DNA of 18,026 nt from an uncultured Clostridium sp. (GCA_900538475.1 UPYT01000035.1:1-18026); one strand, 5' to 3'; shown: positions 8,800 through 15,971, counted from the first letter of the stretch. The notes: generated from the sequence alone by a model not told the origin. Numbers and translations: made by a program.

Positions 8800-9928
8800 A
8801 ATGCGCTCCTTTCTGACTATGCTGGGTATCATTATCGGTGTGGCATCGGTCATTATACTGGTCAGTCTGGTGAATGCCTATATGTCTTACATGACAGACA
8901 GCTTTTCCAGCATGGGAACCAACCAGATCACAGTGAATATGATAAATTTATCTTCCCGCTCTGTTTCAGACGAGGAAATGTATGAGTTTTATAGCGAGCA
9001 GGGAGAGGTATTTGATGAAATTTCACCGATGGTAAGCATTAGCGGCGCAATTAAGCATGGAAATGATTCTATGACATCAACCTCTATTACAGGCGTCAGC
9101 GAATCCTATCTGTCTATCAAGGGCTGGGAGCTTCAGTATGGAAGAAATCTTCAGTATGGGGATATGACAGGACGCCACAAGGTCTGTGTAATCGGCACTT
9201 ATGTAGCAGATGAGCTTTATGGCAGTGCTGAGAATGCTTATGGAGAAACACTGAAAATCAATGGATATGCGTTTACCATTGTAGGTGTGGCGGCCCAGCA
9301 GGAGGATGAGATGGAGGAGGGAGGAACCGATGATTTTGTATGGATGCCTTATACCAGAGCTGTAAAAATGGCAAGAAACTCCAATATTAATAATTACGTT
9401 TTTACTGTTTCTGATTTATCCCAGGCAACGGCAGCCAAAAGCCAGATAGAAAGCTTTCTCTATGAACGATTTAAAGATGAGGATTTGTATACAGTAACTG
9501 CAATGAGCGAAATGCTGGATGAGTTAAATTCCATGATTGCCATGGTGTCAGCAGGACTGGGAGGAATTGCCGGGATCTCCCTGTTAGTAGCCGGAGTTGG
9601 CGTAATGAATATTATGTTGGTTTCCGTAACTGAGAGGACGAGAGAAATTGGAATCAGAAAAGCTCTGGGAGCCAGAAAAAGCGTGATTATGCAGCAGTTT
9701 GTTATAGAAGCAGCAGTGACAAGTTCACTGGGAGGAATTATTGGAATCATTCTGGGAAGCGTTGTAACATCTGCAGTTGGAAAGCTTGCTGAATTGTCTG
9801 CTACTCCAACTCCGGCAGCGGTACTGGTATCATTTGGAGTATCGGTAGGAATTGGATTGCTGTTTGGCTATATGCCGGCCAACCGGGCAGCAGGGCTGAA
9901 TCCGATTGATGCCCTGCGCGGAGATTAA
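8753..9928 (+). CDS. MacB-like ABC transporter permease (FtsX family)
   Basis: A 391-aa membrane subunit with the four-helix MacB layout. TM1 is at about 20-43 (FLTMLGIIIGVASVIILVSL), an extracytoplasmic MacB core domain follows at about 44-255, and three C-terminal TM segments lie at about 262-290, 318-345 and 350-378. The TERTREIGIRKALGA motif between TM2 and TM3 is the FtsX-family coupling region. The start at 8753 lies inside the ATPase gene; AAAGGA sits only 2 bases before it, with GGAG 12 bases before, but [25 protein letters not shown] is the typical family N-terminus. It presumably forms a dimer and works with the ATPase, adaptor and SLH protein. Such mechanotransmission pumps export peptides, antibiotics or lipids; the substrate here is unknown. 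Confidence 0.94.
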   Translation: MLQSFKLAMKSIWSNKMRSFLTMLGIIIGVASVIILVSLVNAYMSYMTDSFSSMGTNQITVNMINLSSRSVSDEEMYEFYSEQGEVFDEISPMVSISGAIKHGNDSMTSTSITGVSESYLSIKGWELQYGRNLQYGDMTGRHKVCVIGTYVADELYGSAENAYGETLKINGYAFTIVGVAAQQEDEMEEGGTDDFVWMPYTRAVKMARNSNINNYVFTVSDLSQATAAKSQIESFLYERFKDEDLYTVTAMSEMLDELNSMIAMVSAGLGGIAGISLLVAGVGVMNIMLVSVTERTREIGIRKALGARKSVIMQQFVIEAAVTSSLGGIIGIILGSVVTSAVGKLAELSATPTPAAVLVSFGVSVGIGLLFGYMPANRAAGLNPIDALRGD

Positions 9929-9945
9929 ATAGAGGGTGTTTTGCC

Positions 9946-9975
9946 TTGACACCTGTTTGAAAACTGCTGTATAAT
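9946..9975 (+). promoter_or_regulatory. Consensus sigma-A promoter for the dipeptidase gene
   Basis: TTGACA (9946-9951) and TATAAT (9970-9975) are both perfect, with an 18-bp spacer. The expected transcript start is near 9982, about 88 bases before the dipeptidase ATG. ATGCAGAA occurs twice at and just after the -10 (9974-9981 and 9987-9994). The -10 sits in the loop of the inverted repeat 9960-10009. Confidence 0.85.
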
Positions 9976-10010
9976 GCAGAAAATATATGCAGAAGGAAGC
10001 AGCAGTTTTT
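9960..10010 (+). terminator. Terminator-like inverted repeat enclosing the promoter -10
   Basis: AAAACTGCTG (9960-9969) is the exact reverse complement of CAGCAGTTTT (10000-10009), and one more T follows. The 30-base loop is long but can fold further through TGCA/TGCA (9975-9978/9988-9991). It is the only terminator-like structure after the permease gene, so it may end the pump operon transcript. It could instead be an operator. Confidence 0.4.
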
Positions 10011-10069
10011 CGAAGGGAAGCGGCTGAGTGTACTGCATAATGATATGACAGGAAAAGCGGAGGCAGGAT

Positions 10070-11071
10070 ATGAAAGTAGTTGATATGCATTGCGATACCA
10101 TTGGAGAAATTTTAAAGGATCATCAGAATGGAGGGAATATGTCTATTCTGGAGAACTCGCTTCATATTGATTTGCAGAAAATGAAAAAAGGAGATTATCT
10201 GCTGCAGAATTTCGGTCTGTTTGTTCATCTGGAATCCCATGCGAATCCTTTTGAATACGCTATGAAGCTGGTTGATACGTTCTACACGGAGCTGGAGGCG
10301 CACAAGGATCAGATTGGTATTGTAAAAACCTGGGGCGATCTGGAAAAAAATATAGCAGAAGGCAGAATGTCCGCTATGCTGACGCTGGAGGAAGGCGGTA
10401 TGTGCCTGGGGGAAACTGCGCTGCTGCGTGATTTTTACCGCCTGGGCGCAAGAATGATGACTCTGACCTGGAATTTTCAGAATCAGCTGGGATATCCCAA
10501 CCGGATGGAGCTGCATGAGGGAGAGAGTTATCCCCGCTTTTTGCCGGATACAGAGCATGGTCTGACAGAAAAGGGAATTGAATTCGTTCAGGAAATGGAA
10601 CGTCTGGGTATGATTATCGATATTTCTCATTTGAATGATGCAGGAATCTGGGACGTGTTCCGTTATACAAAAAAGCCCTTTGTGGCAAGCCATTCCAATG
10701 CCCGGGCTCTGGCCTCTCACCCGAGAAATCTGACGGATGATATGATCCGTGCTCTGGCAGAACGGGGCGGTGTGGCAGGAATCAATTTCTGTGCTGCCTT
10801 CCTTCGGGATCGGGATGAAACAGGACAGGAGCCTACCCACAGTTACTGCCGGGATATGGTGGCGCACATGAAGCATATGAAAAAGATAGGAGGAATCGGC
10901 TGCATCGGACTGGGAACGGATTTTGACGGCATTGGAAGCATTGTGGAGATGAAGGATTGCTCTGGAATGCAGATGCTGGCAGAGGAAATGGAAAAGCAGG
11001 GCTTTACAGGCAGTGAAATTGAAGCTGTATTTTCTAAAAACGTGCTGAGAGTCTATAAGGAAATCCTCTAA
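10070..11071 (+). CDS. Membrane dipeptidase (renal dipeptidase family, M19)
   Basis: A 333-aa zinc dipeptidase of the M19/amidohydrolase group that hydrolyses dipeptides, including some with D-amino acids. Metal ligands are visible in order: H7 and D9 in DMHCDT, the bridging Glu E108 in LEEGG, H187 in DISHLND, H208 in ASHSNARA and the catalytic/metal Asp D284 in GTDFDG. Length is typical for bacterial members. No signal peptide is present despite the family name, so it is probably cytosolic. GGAGG (10059-10063) lies 6 bases before ATG. It appears monocistronic, with its own promoter at 9946-9975 and a GC-rich hairpin after it. Likely roles are peptide scavenging or peptidoglycan peptide turnover; this is inferred. 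Confidence 0.93.
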   Translation: MKVVDMHCDTIGEILKDHQNGGNMSILENSLHIDLQKMKKGDYLLQNFGLFVHLESHANPFEYAMKLVDTFYTELEAHKDQIGIVKTWGDLEKNIAEGRMSAMLTLEEGGMCLGETALLRDFYRLGARMMTLTWNFQNQLGYPNRMELHEGESYPRFLPDTEHGLTEKGIEFVQEMERLGMIIDISHLNDAGIWDVFRYTKKPFVASHSNARALASHPRNLTDDMIRALAERGGVAGINFCAAFLRDRDETGQEPTHSYCRDMVAHMKHMKKIGGIGCIGLGTDFDGIGSIVEMKDCSGMQMLAEEMEKQGFTGSEIEAVFSKNVLRVYKEIL

Positions 11072-11080
11072 GCAGGAAAA

Positions 11081-11108
11081 CTCCGGGCGTTTCCTTCCCC
11101 GCCCGGAG
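11081..11108 (+). terminator. GC-rich hairpin after the dipeptidase gene
   Basis: CTCCGGGCG (11081-11089) pairs perfectly with CGCCCGGAG (11100-11108) around a 10-base loop, starting 9 bases after the stop codon. No immediate T-run follows; TTCTTCT begins about 12 bases later. It may be a weak terminator or an mRNA-stabilising hairpin. The next gene starts 39 bases downstream and shows no obvious promoter of its own. Confidence 0.55.
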
Positions 11109-11147
11109 CGGCAGAGCTGCTTCTTCTGGAAAGAAAGGACAGAGGCT

Positions 11148-12041
11148 ATGAACCTTGGATTAGGAAATCAGATATTTGCAGATAAACGAGAAAACAGGAG
11201 GAGAACAGGAAAAATCCGTCATATGAAATGGGCAGCGCTCACAGCCGCTTCTGTTTTTCTGGCTGTGTCAGCCGTTTCGTTTTCTTCCCTTGCCTCGGAT
11301 TATGCAGTAGAAACCATTGTTCTGGGAGAGCCGGAGCATGTGTGGTGGGAGACAGACACAGTTGTAAAATGGTCTTCTGTGAAAAATGCCCGGGAGTATC
11401 AGGTAAAGCTTTTTATTGCTGACAATGCCGATCGGGATGAAGAAAACTGGAAGGCAGTGGATTTTGAGGATGAAGGGCTGGAGACAGCGGCGGTGATCCG
11501 CACTTCCGGCACCAGCTATGATTTTTCCCAGTACCTGGATGATCTTCATACCTATTTTGCAGCAGTTCGGGCTGTGCCGCAGGTAAAGGAACAGGCCTAT
11601 GTACAGGCTGGCGGCTGGGTAGGATCTCCGGATGTGGATTTCCGTGAAAAACAGGTGATGGGAACTACCGGGGGGAGGTGGCGCAATTATCTGGAGGGCA
11701 GCCGTTACCAGACAGAGGACGGAGCCTATCTGACGGAAGGCTGGCAGCTGATAGAGGGAGACTGGTATCTGCTGGATGAAAACGGATACCGCCTTTGCGG
11801 CTGGCAGAATGTAGACGGCGCCCGCTATTATCTGGGAGAGGACGGGCGGATGGCTTCGGGGTGGTTTGTCTTTGAAAATAACTGGTATTATGCAGATGAC
11901 ACGGGAAAAATGGTTACAGGATGGGTGATGGATAAGCCGGGAGAGTATTATTATCTTCAGGAGGACGGAACTATGGCCCATGATACGGTAATAGATGGAT
12001 ATACACTGGCTTCTGACGGACTGAGAACGGGAAAAAACTGA
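11148..12041 (+). CDS. Secreted protein with cell-wall-binding (choline-binding type) repeats
   Basis: A 297-aa exported protein. A long basic N-region (1-26) precedes a hydrophobic segment (about 27-48) ending SLA/SD, a likely signal peptidase site; ATG 11223 is an alternative start giving a more normal signal peptide. Residues about 50-165 contain TVVKWSSVKNAREYQVKLF, like a fibronectin III strand pattern. Four repeats of about 20 residues at about 200-280 follow the GW...W/Y-Y...DG pattern of the cell-wall-binding (PF01473-type) family: GWQLIEGDWYLLDENG, GWQNVDGARYYLGEDG, GWFVFENNWYYADDTG and GWVMDKPGEYYYLQEDG. No enzymatic domain is visible. SD AAAGGA (11134-11139) lies 8 bases before the ATG. 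The repeats probably tether it to teichoic acid or polysaccharide; its function is unknown. Confidence 0.82.
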   Translation: MNLGLGNQIFADKRENRRRTGKIRHMKWAALTAASVFLAVSAVSFSSLASDYAVETIVLGEPEHVWWETDTVVKWSSVKNAREYQVKLFIADNADRDEENWKAVDFEDEGLETAAVIRTSGTSYDFSQYLDDLHTYFAAVRAVPQVKEQAYVQAGGWVGSPDVDFREKQVMGTTGGRWRNYLEGSRYQTEDGAYLTEGWQLIEGDWYLLDENGYRLCGWQNVDGARYYLGEDGRMASGWFVFENNWYYADDTGKMVTGWVMDKPGEYYYLQEDGTMAHDTVIDGYTLASDGLRTGKN

Positions 12042-12045
12042 CAGA

Positions 12046-12085
12046 AATCTGGAAAAGGCTTCTAAGAAAAAGCCTTTTCCAGATT
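12046..12085. terminator. Bidirectional terminator hairpin between convergent genes
   Basis: AATCTGGAAAAGGCTT (12046-12061) and AAGCCTTTTCCAGATT (12070-12085) form a perfect 16-bp stem with an 8-base loop. It starts 4 bases after the plus-strand stop and includes the last codons and stop of citXG on the minus strand. On the minus strand a run of six T follows 7-8 bases beyond the stem; on the plus strand no T-run follows, so it is stronger for citXG. Confidence 0.75.
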
Positions 12086-13459
12086 CCATAAAAGAATGGT
12101 AACAGCCAGCAAATCGGCACAGCCGCCGGGACTGATGTTCAGGCGGATAAATTCCCGGTTCAGCTTCCGAAGCTCCACAAGACCTTCGGCAGTTCCTGCA
12201 CCGCCCAGGGCAAGGATTCGGCCTGCCTCCATTTTTTCATAGGAGAGCAGATTGTGATTTGTCCGGATAAGAACATTGGTGTCGTTCACCTTGTTCATCA
12301 GAGCCAGCAGAGTATTAATAGCAGCAACATTGTCATCAATGCCTTCGGATTTGTATTTCCGGTAAGCGGGAAGACTGATGGAGGCGATAGAGGGAAACCC
12401 TTTTTGGGCTTCTCCGCGGATGCCCTTCATATTGTAACGCTTAAAAAGCATTTCTCCATGAGTCCGGGGACTCCGTTTCCGGATTTGATCAAAATCTTTC
12501 TCAATTTCATCTCTGCATATCTGCCCTGCCAGCTTCAGAATATCCTCTGCAAGAAACGGAGTTTTTGGATTGCGGAATTTCTGATAAAGTCCGGCGGCAG
12601 CAGAGATAATTCCCATAGAAAAAATCATACCCTTATGGGTGTTTACTTCATTGGTAGCCTGGAACATGGATTTTTCTGCCTCTACGCCTATGGGGCGGAT
12701 AGAGAGAAACAGCCCTTTTCCTTTGGGCTCTGTCCAGCCTTCTCCAGCCTGGTACATCGCATTCAGATAGGGGACAATGGCCTCTGTGCTGACGGCAAAG
12801 GTCTGAAAATTCATGTCGTTATGGGCGCCGTTGTCATGACGATCTACCAGCCCCGGCTTTGGTGTGGCAGATACTTCGGCCATTAAGGCCTGACGGCAGA
12901 GATTTTCGTAGGAAAATACCGGAGCAGCAGAGGTATGACTGGTAAAATCACTTAAAATGCCGGTAATCTCTTCTGTAAGCTCGTCTACAGTATGTCTTCT
13001 GCTGCGGCTGCATACATGAGCTGGTTCTCCGCAGAGCAGGCAGGTGCGGGCGGCATGTCCCAGTTCCTCTCTGGAAACCTTGGTTCCGTCTGTGCGCAGT
13101 ACATCAATATCAAAAAGACGTCCCAGTCTGTCTGCGTCTTCCAGACTGGTCATGCGGCTTTTGATGGCTTCTGGACTGTCATCGACACAATAAATTGCCT
13201 CGTATCCGGTTTTTTCCCGAATACTCACATTGTATAAAACAGGTGTCTGATAAACCTTTAATATGGTTTCAATCCGTCTGCAGGCCTCTTCAAATGCCTG
13301 TGGAACGCCGGGAAGAACCTTCACGGGCCCTGGAATATTGAGAGTCAGACAGATCAGAGGCTTTTGATAACGGTTTAAAAGCTGCTTCTGGGCAAAGGCC
13401 CGCGCTTCTCTGGCGTCCAGCATCTCTGTCAGACTTACTTCTTTTAATTTATCATTCAT
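12062..13459 (-). CDS. citXG: CitX-CitG fusion: citrate lyase prosthetic-group synthase and transferase
   Basis: A 465-aa bifunctional protein. The N-terminal CitX part (about 7-175) transfers the phosphoribosyl-dephospho-CoA group to the citrate lyase acyl carrier protein; it shows LNIPGPVK (40-47) and the Cys/His-rich RTCLLCGEPAHVCSRSRRH (138-156). The C-terminal CitG part (about 183-465) makes triphosphoribosyl-dephospho-CoA from ATP and dephospho-CoA; it shows SATPKPGLVDRHDNGAHND (197-215), NTHKG (273-277), THGE (333-336) and SPGGCADLLA (443-452). Such fusions are known in other Firmicutes. GGGAGG (13469-13474, minus strand) lies 9 bases before ATG. No citCDEF genes are in the window, so it acts on a lyase encoded elsewhere, or less likely a related malonate decarboxylase. 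It has its own promoter and a structured leader. Confidence 0.93.
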   Translation of the reverse strand: MNDKLKEVSLTEMLDAREARAFAQKQLLNRYQKPLICLTLNIPGPVKVLPGVPQAFEEACRRIETILKVYQTPVLYNVSIREKTGYEAIYCVDDSPEAIKSRMTSLEDADRLGRLFDIDVLRTDGTKVSREELGHAARTCLLCGEPAHVCSRSRRHTVDELTEEITGILSDFTSHTSAAPVFSYENLCRQALMAEVSATPKPGLVDRHDNGAHNDMNFQTFAVSTEAIVPYLNAMYQAGEGWTEPKGKGLFLSIRPIGVEAEKSMFQATNEVNTHKGMIFSMGIISAAAGLYQKFRNPKTPFLAEDILKLAGQICRDEIEKDFDQIRKRSPRTHGEMLFKRYNMKGIRGEAQKGFPSIASISLPAYRKYKSEGIDDNVAAINTLLALMNKVNDTNVLIRTNHNLLSYEKMEAGRILALGGAGTAEGLVELRKLNREFIRLNISPGGCADLLAVTILLWNLEKAFS

Positions 13460-13488
13460 CGGATGATTCCTCCCGGATTTATTTGAGC

Positions 13489-13605
13489 AAAAAGAACCTC
13501 AGATTCCAATAAAGCTTCGCCGCCTTTTCGAGAAAAGGTTGATGCATACGATCCATTGGCAGTAAATCGGATTTAAGGATTCCCCAAAAAAGGGAAGCTT
13601 TATTG
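13489..13605 (-). promoter_or_regulatory. Structured leader of citXG (candidate cis-acting RNA)
   Basis: A perfect 12-bp inverted repeat, GAAGCTTTATTG (13594-13605) with CAATAAAGCTTC (13507-13518), encloses two smaller hairpins: TTCCC/GGGAA (13580-13584/13592-13596, sharing bases with the outer stem) and CCTTTT-CGAG-AAAAGG (13523-13538). Read on the minus strand it lies between the predicted promoter and the citXG start. It is followed by a 5-bp stem GAATC/GGTTC (13502-13506/13494-13498) and five T (13489-13493), a weak terminator form. The pairings that share bases suggest alternative folds. It matches no riboswitch class that I recognise. Confidence 0.45.
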
Positions 13606-13638
13606 AAAATAGAGTACACATAGGTGTTTTACCCCTTT

Positions 13639-13667
13639 ATTATAGTAGGAAAGTAACAAAAAATCAA
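13639..13667 (-). promoter_or_regulatory. Promoter for citXG
   Basis: On the minus strand TTGATT (13667-13662) is followed after 17 bp by a perfect TATAAT (13644-13639). Transcription would start near 13632 and give a leader of about 170 nt before the citXG start codon. Confidence 0.65.
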
Positions 13668-13724
13668 ATATATAATCGGTTATATCCCCTATAAAGCCTT
13701 TCTTATCATTGCTTTACCGCGTTG

Positions 13725-13738
13725 AATTTTTAAAAATT
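13725..13738. promoter_or_regulatory. Perfect 14-bp A/T palindrome upstream of the importer promoter
   Basis: AATTTTTAAAAATT is its own reverse complement. It ends 13 bp before the -35 box at 13752. It may be an UP-element-like A/T tract or an operator shared by the divergent promoters. The rest of 13606-13751 contains only the citXG promoter and A/T-rich sequence. Confidence 0.35.
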
Positions 13739-13751
13739 AAAGCGATATAAA

Positions 13752-13780
13752 TTGACAGCGATGAATTTTCGTAGTATGAT
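13752..13780 (+). promoter_or_regulatory. Strong promoter for the ABC importer operon
   Basis: TTGACA (13752-13757) is a perfect -35, followed after 17 bp by TATGAT (13775-13780). The transcript would start near 13787 and have a leader of about 70 nt. This leader contains a 10-bp direct repeat GAATGCAGAA (13805-13814 and 13821-13830). I see no T-box or Trp-rich leader peptide. Confidence 0.8.
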
Positions 13781-13856
13781 AGGAACAGTTCAGAAATCTG
13801 AGCAGAATGCAGAAAAGAATGAATGCAGAATATATGTAAAAGAGAGGGAGACGATT

Positions 13857-14915
13857 ATGAAAAAATCAATGAAAATCATGTCTGCAGCAATGAGCGGTAT
13901 CATGGTTCTTTCCCTGGCAGCTTGCGGCGGCAGTGATGCAGGAACCACAGCAGCGAAGGATACCACAGAAGCAGCATCAGAGGCAAAGGACAGCACTGAT
14001 ACTCAGGCAGCCCAGGAGGAGAAGGCAGATGGAGAAGCCTATACTGTGGGAATCTGTCAGCTGGTACAGCATGACGCTCTGGATGCAGCGACAGAAGGCT
14101 TTAAGGATGCGATTACCGAGGCGCTGGGGGCAGATGCCGTGACCTTTGACGAGCAGAATGCACAGGGCGATTCCAATACCTGTTCCACCATTATCAACAG
14201 CTTTGTTTCCAACGATGTGGATCTGATTCTGGCCAATGCAACTGCAGCGCTGCAGGCCGCTCAGGCAGGAACCAGCGATATTCCGGTTTTGGGAACCTCT
14301 GTTACAGAATATGGAGTTGCACTGGGAATTGATGATTTTACCGGTACTGTGGGCAGCAATATTTCCGGTACCTCTGATCTGGCTCCCCTGGACGAGCAGG
14401 CAGCCATGCTGCACGAGCTTTTCCCGGATGCGAAGAATGTAGGACTTCTTTACTGCTCTGCAGAGGCCAACTCTCAGTATCAGGTAGATACCGTAAAGGC
14501 AGCTCTGGAGGAGCTTGGATATACCTGCGAGTACTATGCATTTTCTGATTCTAACGACCTTTCTACTATTGTAACCAATGCAGCTGGAGCCTGCGATGTT
14601 ATTTACGTTCCTACGGACAACACGGCAGCTTCCAATACAGAAATTATCAATAATATCTGTCAGCCGGCAGGAGTTCCCATTGTCGCAGGCGAGGAAGGTA
14701 TCTGCAAGGGCTGCGGCGTTGCGACCCTGTCTATCAGCTACTATGATCTGGGAGTTGCAACTGGTAAGATGGCAGTGAAAATCTTGACCGGAGAATCCAA
14801 TGTATCTGAGATGCCGATTGAATATGCACCTCAGTTTACCAAGAAATATAATCCGGCTGCCTGCGAGGCTCTTGGTATTACCGTGCCGGAGGGCTATGAG
14901 GCAATCGCAGAATAA
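13857..14915 (+). CDS. ABC transporter substrate-binding lipoprotein (TrpX-like, COG2984 type)
   Basis: A 352-aa lipoprotein that captures substrate outside the membrane for the permease/ATPase encoded next. Signal peptide MKKSMKIMSAAMSGIMVLS ends in lipobox LAAC with the lipid-bearing Cys at C23. An Ala/Thr/Glu-rich flexible linker follows (about 24-60), then the two-lobed periplasmic-binding fold starting YTVGICQLVQHDALDAATEGF. The IGI-QLV-H-ALDAA-EGF opening is typical of the family that includes predicted tryptophan transporter TrpX. GGGAG (13846-13850) sits 6 bases before ATG 13857. A longer frame from TTG 13752 is rejected because that TTG is part of the -35 box. Tryptophan or another aromatic amino acid is the best-known prediction for relatives, but binding residues cannot be judged here. 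Confidence 0.88.
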   Translation: MKKSMKIMSAAMSGIMVLSLAACGGSDAGTTAAKDTTEAASEAKDSTDTQAAQEEKADGEAYTVGICQLVQHDALDAATEGFKDAITEALGADAVTFDEQNAQGDSNTCSTIINSFVSNDVDLILANATAALQAAQAGTSDIPVLGTSVTEYGVALGIDDFTGTVGSNISGTSDLAPLDEQAAMLHELFPDAKNVGLLYCSAEANSQYQVDTVKAALEELGYTCEYYAFSDSNDLSTIVTNAAGACDVIYVPTDNTAASNTEIINNICQPAGVPIVAGEEGICKGCGVATLSISYYDLGVATGKMAVKILTGESNVSEMPIEYAPQFTKKYNPAACEALGITVPEGYEAIAE

Positions 14916-14933
14916 TAGAATCTAGCGCAAAGC

Positions 14934-15030
14934 CAGGCATGAAAAGGATCCTGACAAAGGAACCTTTCCATGCCTGACTGGCGGTAAGGCGGTGAACATT
15001 GCCCATGCAGAAAATAATCCTGCAATGGGC
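14934..15030 (+). promoter_or_regulatory. Two intercistronic hairpins after the binding-protein gene
   Basis: The first hairpin pairs CAGGCATG (14934-14941) with CATGCCTG (14969-14976) and continues as AAAGG/CCTTT (14943-14947/14963-14967) after one A-C mismatch. The second pairs GCCCAT+GCAG (15001-15010) with CTGC+ATGGGC (15020-15030) with one bulged A. Neither is followed at once by a T-run, though TTTTT occurs at about 15040. They probably stabilise the binding-protein mRNA and reduce expression of the downstream membrane genes. Confidence 0.55.
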
Positions 15031-15059
15031 TTATACTGGTTTTTAAGGAGAAGAGAGTT

Positions 15060-15965
15060 ATGGCAAGTTTAATCAATGCCCTGCCAGGAGCAGTTGCACA
15101 GGGCCTCATCTGGGGAATTATGGCAATCGGAGTTTATCTGACCTATCGGATACTGGATATTGCAGATCTGACAGTAGACGGATCTCTGGGAACCGGAGGT
15201 GCAGTCTGCATTATGCTGATGCTGACAGGACATAATGTATGGGTATCTCTGGCAGGGGCTGTGATTGCCGGTATGCTGGCAGGTCTGGTTACTGGTATTT
15301 TACATACGTTTATGGGAATTCCGGCAATTCTTTCCGGTATCCTTACACAGCTGAGTTTGTATTCTGTGAATTTGAAAATTATGGGCAAGGCAAATCAGGC
15401 GATTAATGTAGACAAATTTGATTTGCTGGTATCCCTTCGTTTTATCCGTAAAGTAGCCTTTTACAAAAATACGATTTTTGTTGTGGCAGTCGGAATTATT
15501 CTTTTAATTCTGGTTCTGTACTGGTTTTTTGGCACAGAGCTGGGATGCTCCATGCGGGCAACCGGATGCAATGATAAAATGGCCCGGGCTCAGGGGATTA
15601 ATACGGATTTCTGCCGTGTTCTCGGCCTGATGCTGTCCAATGGTTTGGTCGCCTTATCCGGAGCTCTTCTGTGTCAGTATCAGGGCTTTGCAGATATTCA
15701 GATGGGCCGCGGAGCCATTGTTATCGGTCTGGCAGCTGTGATTATCGGTGAGGCAGTATTTGGTAAAATATTCCACAATTTCGGCTTCCGCCTTCTGGGC
15801 GTGGCCCTGGGCTCCATTATTTATTATCTGGTACTGCAGGTGGTTATCTGGATGGGAATTGATACGGATCTGCTGAAGCTGCTGTCGGCAGCAGTTGTTG
15901 CAGTATTCCTGGCCGTTCCGACCTGGAAGACCCGGTATTTTTCAAAAGTGGGAAAGAGAGGATAA
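15060..15965 (+). CDS. ABC transporter permease (TrpY-like, COG4120 type)
   Basis: A 301-aa inner-membrane subunit of the importer, related to the branched-chain amino acid/sugar permease superfamily. About eight or nine hydrophobic segments are visible, for example about 10-30, 60-80, 86-105, 138-158, 188-208, 218-240, 244-262 and 270-290. The conserved DIADLTVDGSLGTGGAV near 33-49 and the loop GTELGCSMRATGCNDKMARAQGI, which contacts the ATPase in such permeases, are present. AAGGAG (15045-15050) lies 9 bases before ATG. It follows the binding-protein gene after 144 bp containing two hairpins, and the ATPase gene starts 6 bp after its stop. No paralogous second permease is present, so it presumably works as a homodimer. 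Confidence 0.88.
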   Translation: MASLINALPGAVAQGLIWGIMAIGVYLTYRILDIADLTVDGSLGTGGAVCIMLMLTGHNVWVSLAGAVIAGMLAGLVTGILHTFMGIPAILSGILTQLSLYSVNLKIMGKANQAINVDKFDLLVSLRFIRKVAFYKNTIFVVAVGIILLILVLYWFFGTELGCSMRATGCNDKMARAQGINTDFCRVLGLMLSNGLVALSGALLCQYQGFADIQMGRGAIVIGLAAVIIGEAVFGKIFHNFGFRLLGVALGSIIYYLVLQVVIWMGIDTDLLKLLSAAVVAVFLAVPTWKTRYFSKVGKRG

Positions 15966-15971
15966 GGAGCC

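Noticed and set aside
12254..12886. 210-codon plus-strand frame inside citXG
   Set aside because: It lies antisense to a well-conserved coding region, has no ribosome binding site and no protein motif.
13507..13605. Definite MITE call for the 12-bp inverted repeat unit
   Set aside because: No target-site duplication is visible at the flanks, and position between a promoter and citXG fits a leader RNA equally well.
13752..13856. N-terminal extension of the binding lipoprotein from TTG 13752
   Set aside because: The TTG is the start of the TTGACA -35 box, and the extension would bury the signal peptide; a good SD precedes ATG 13857.
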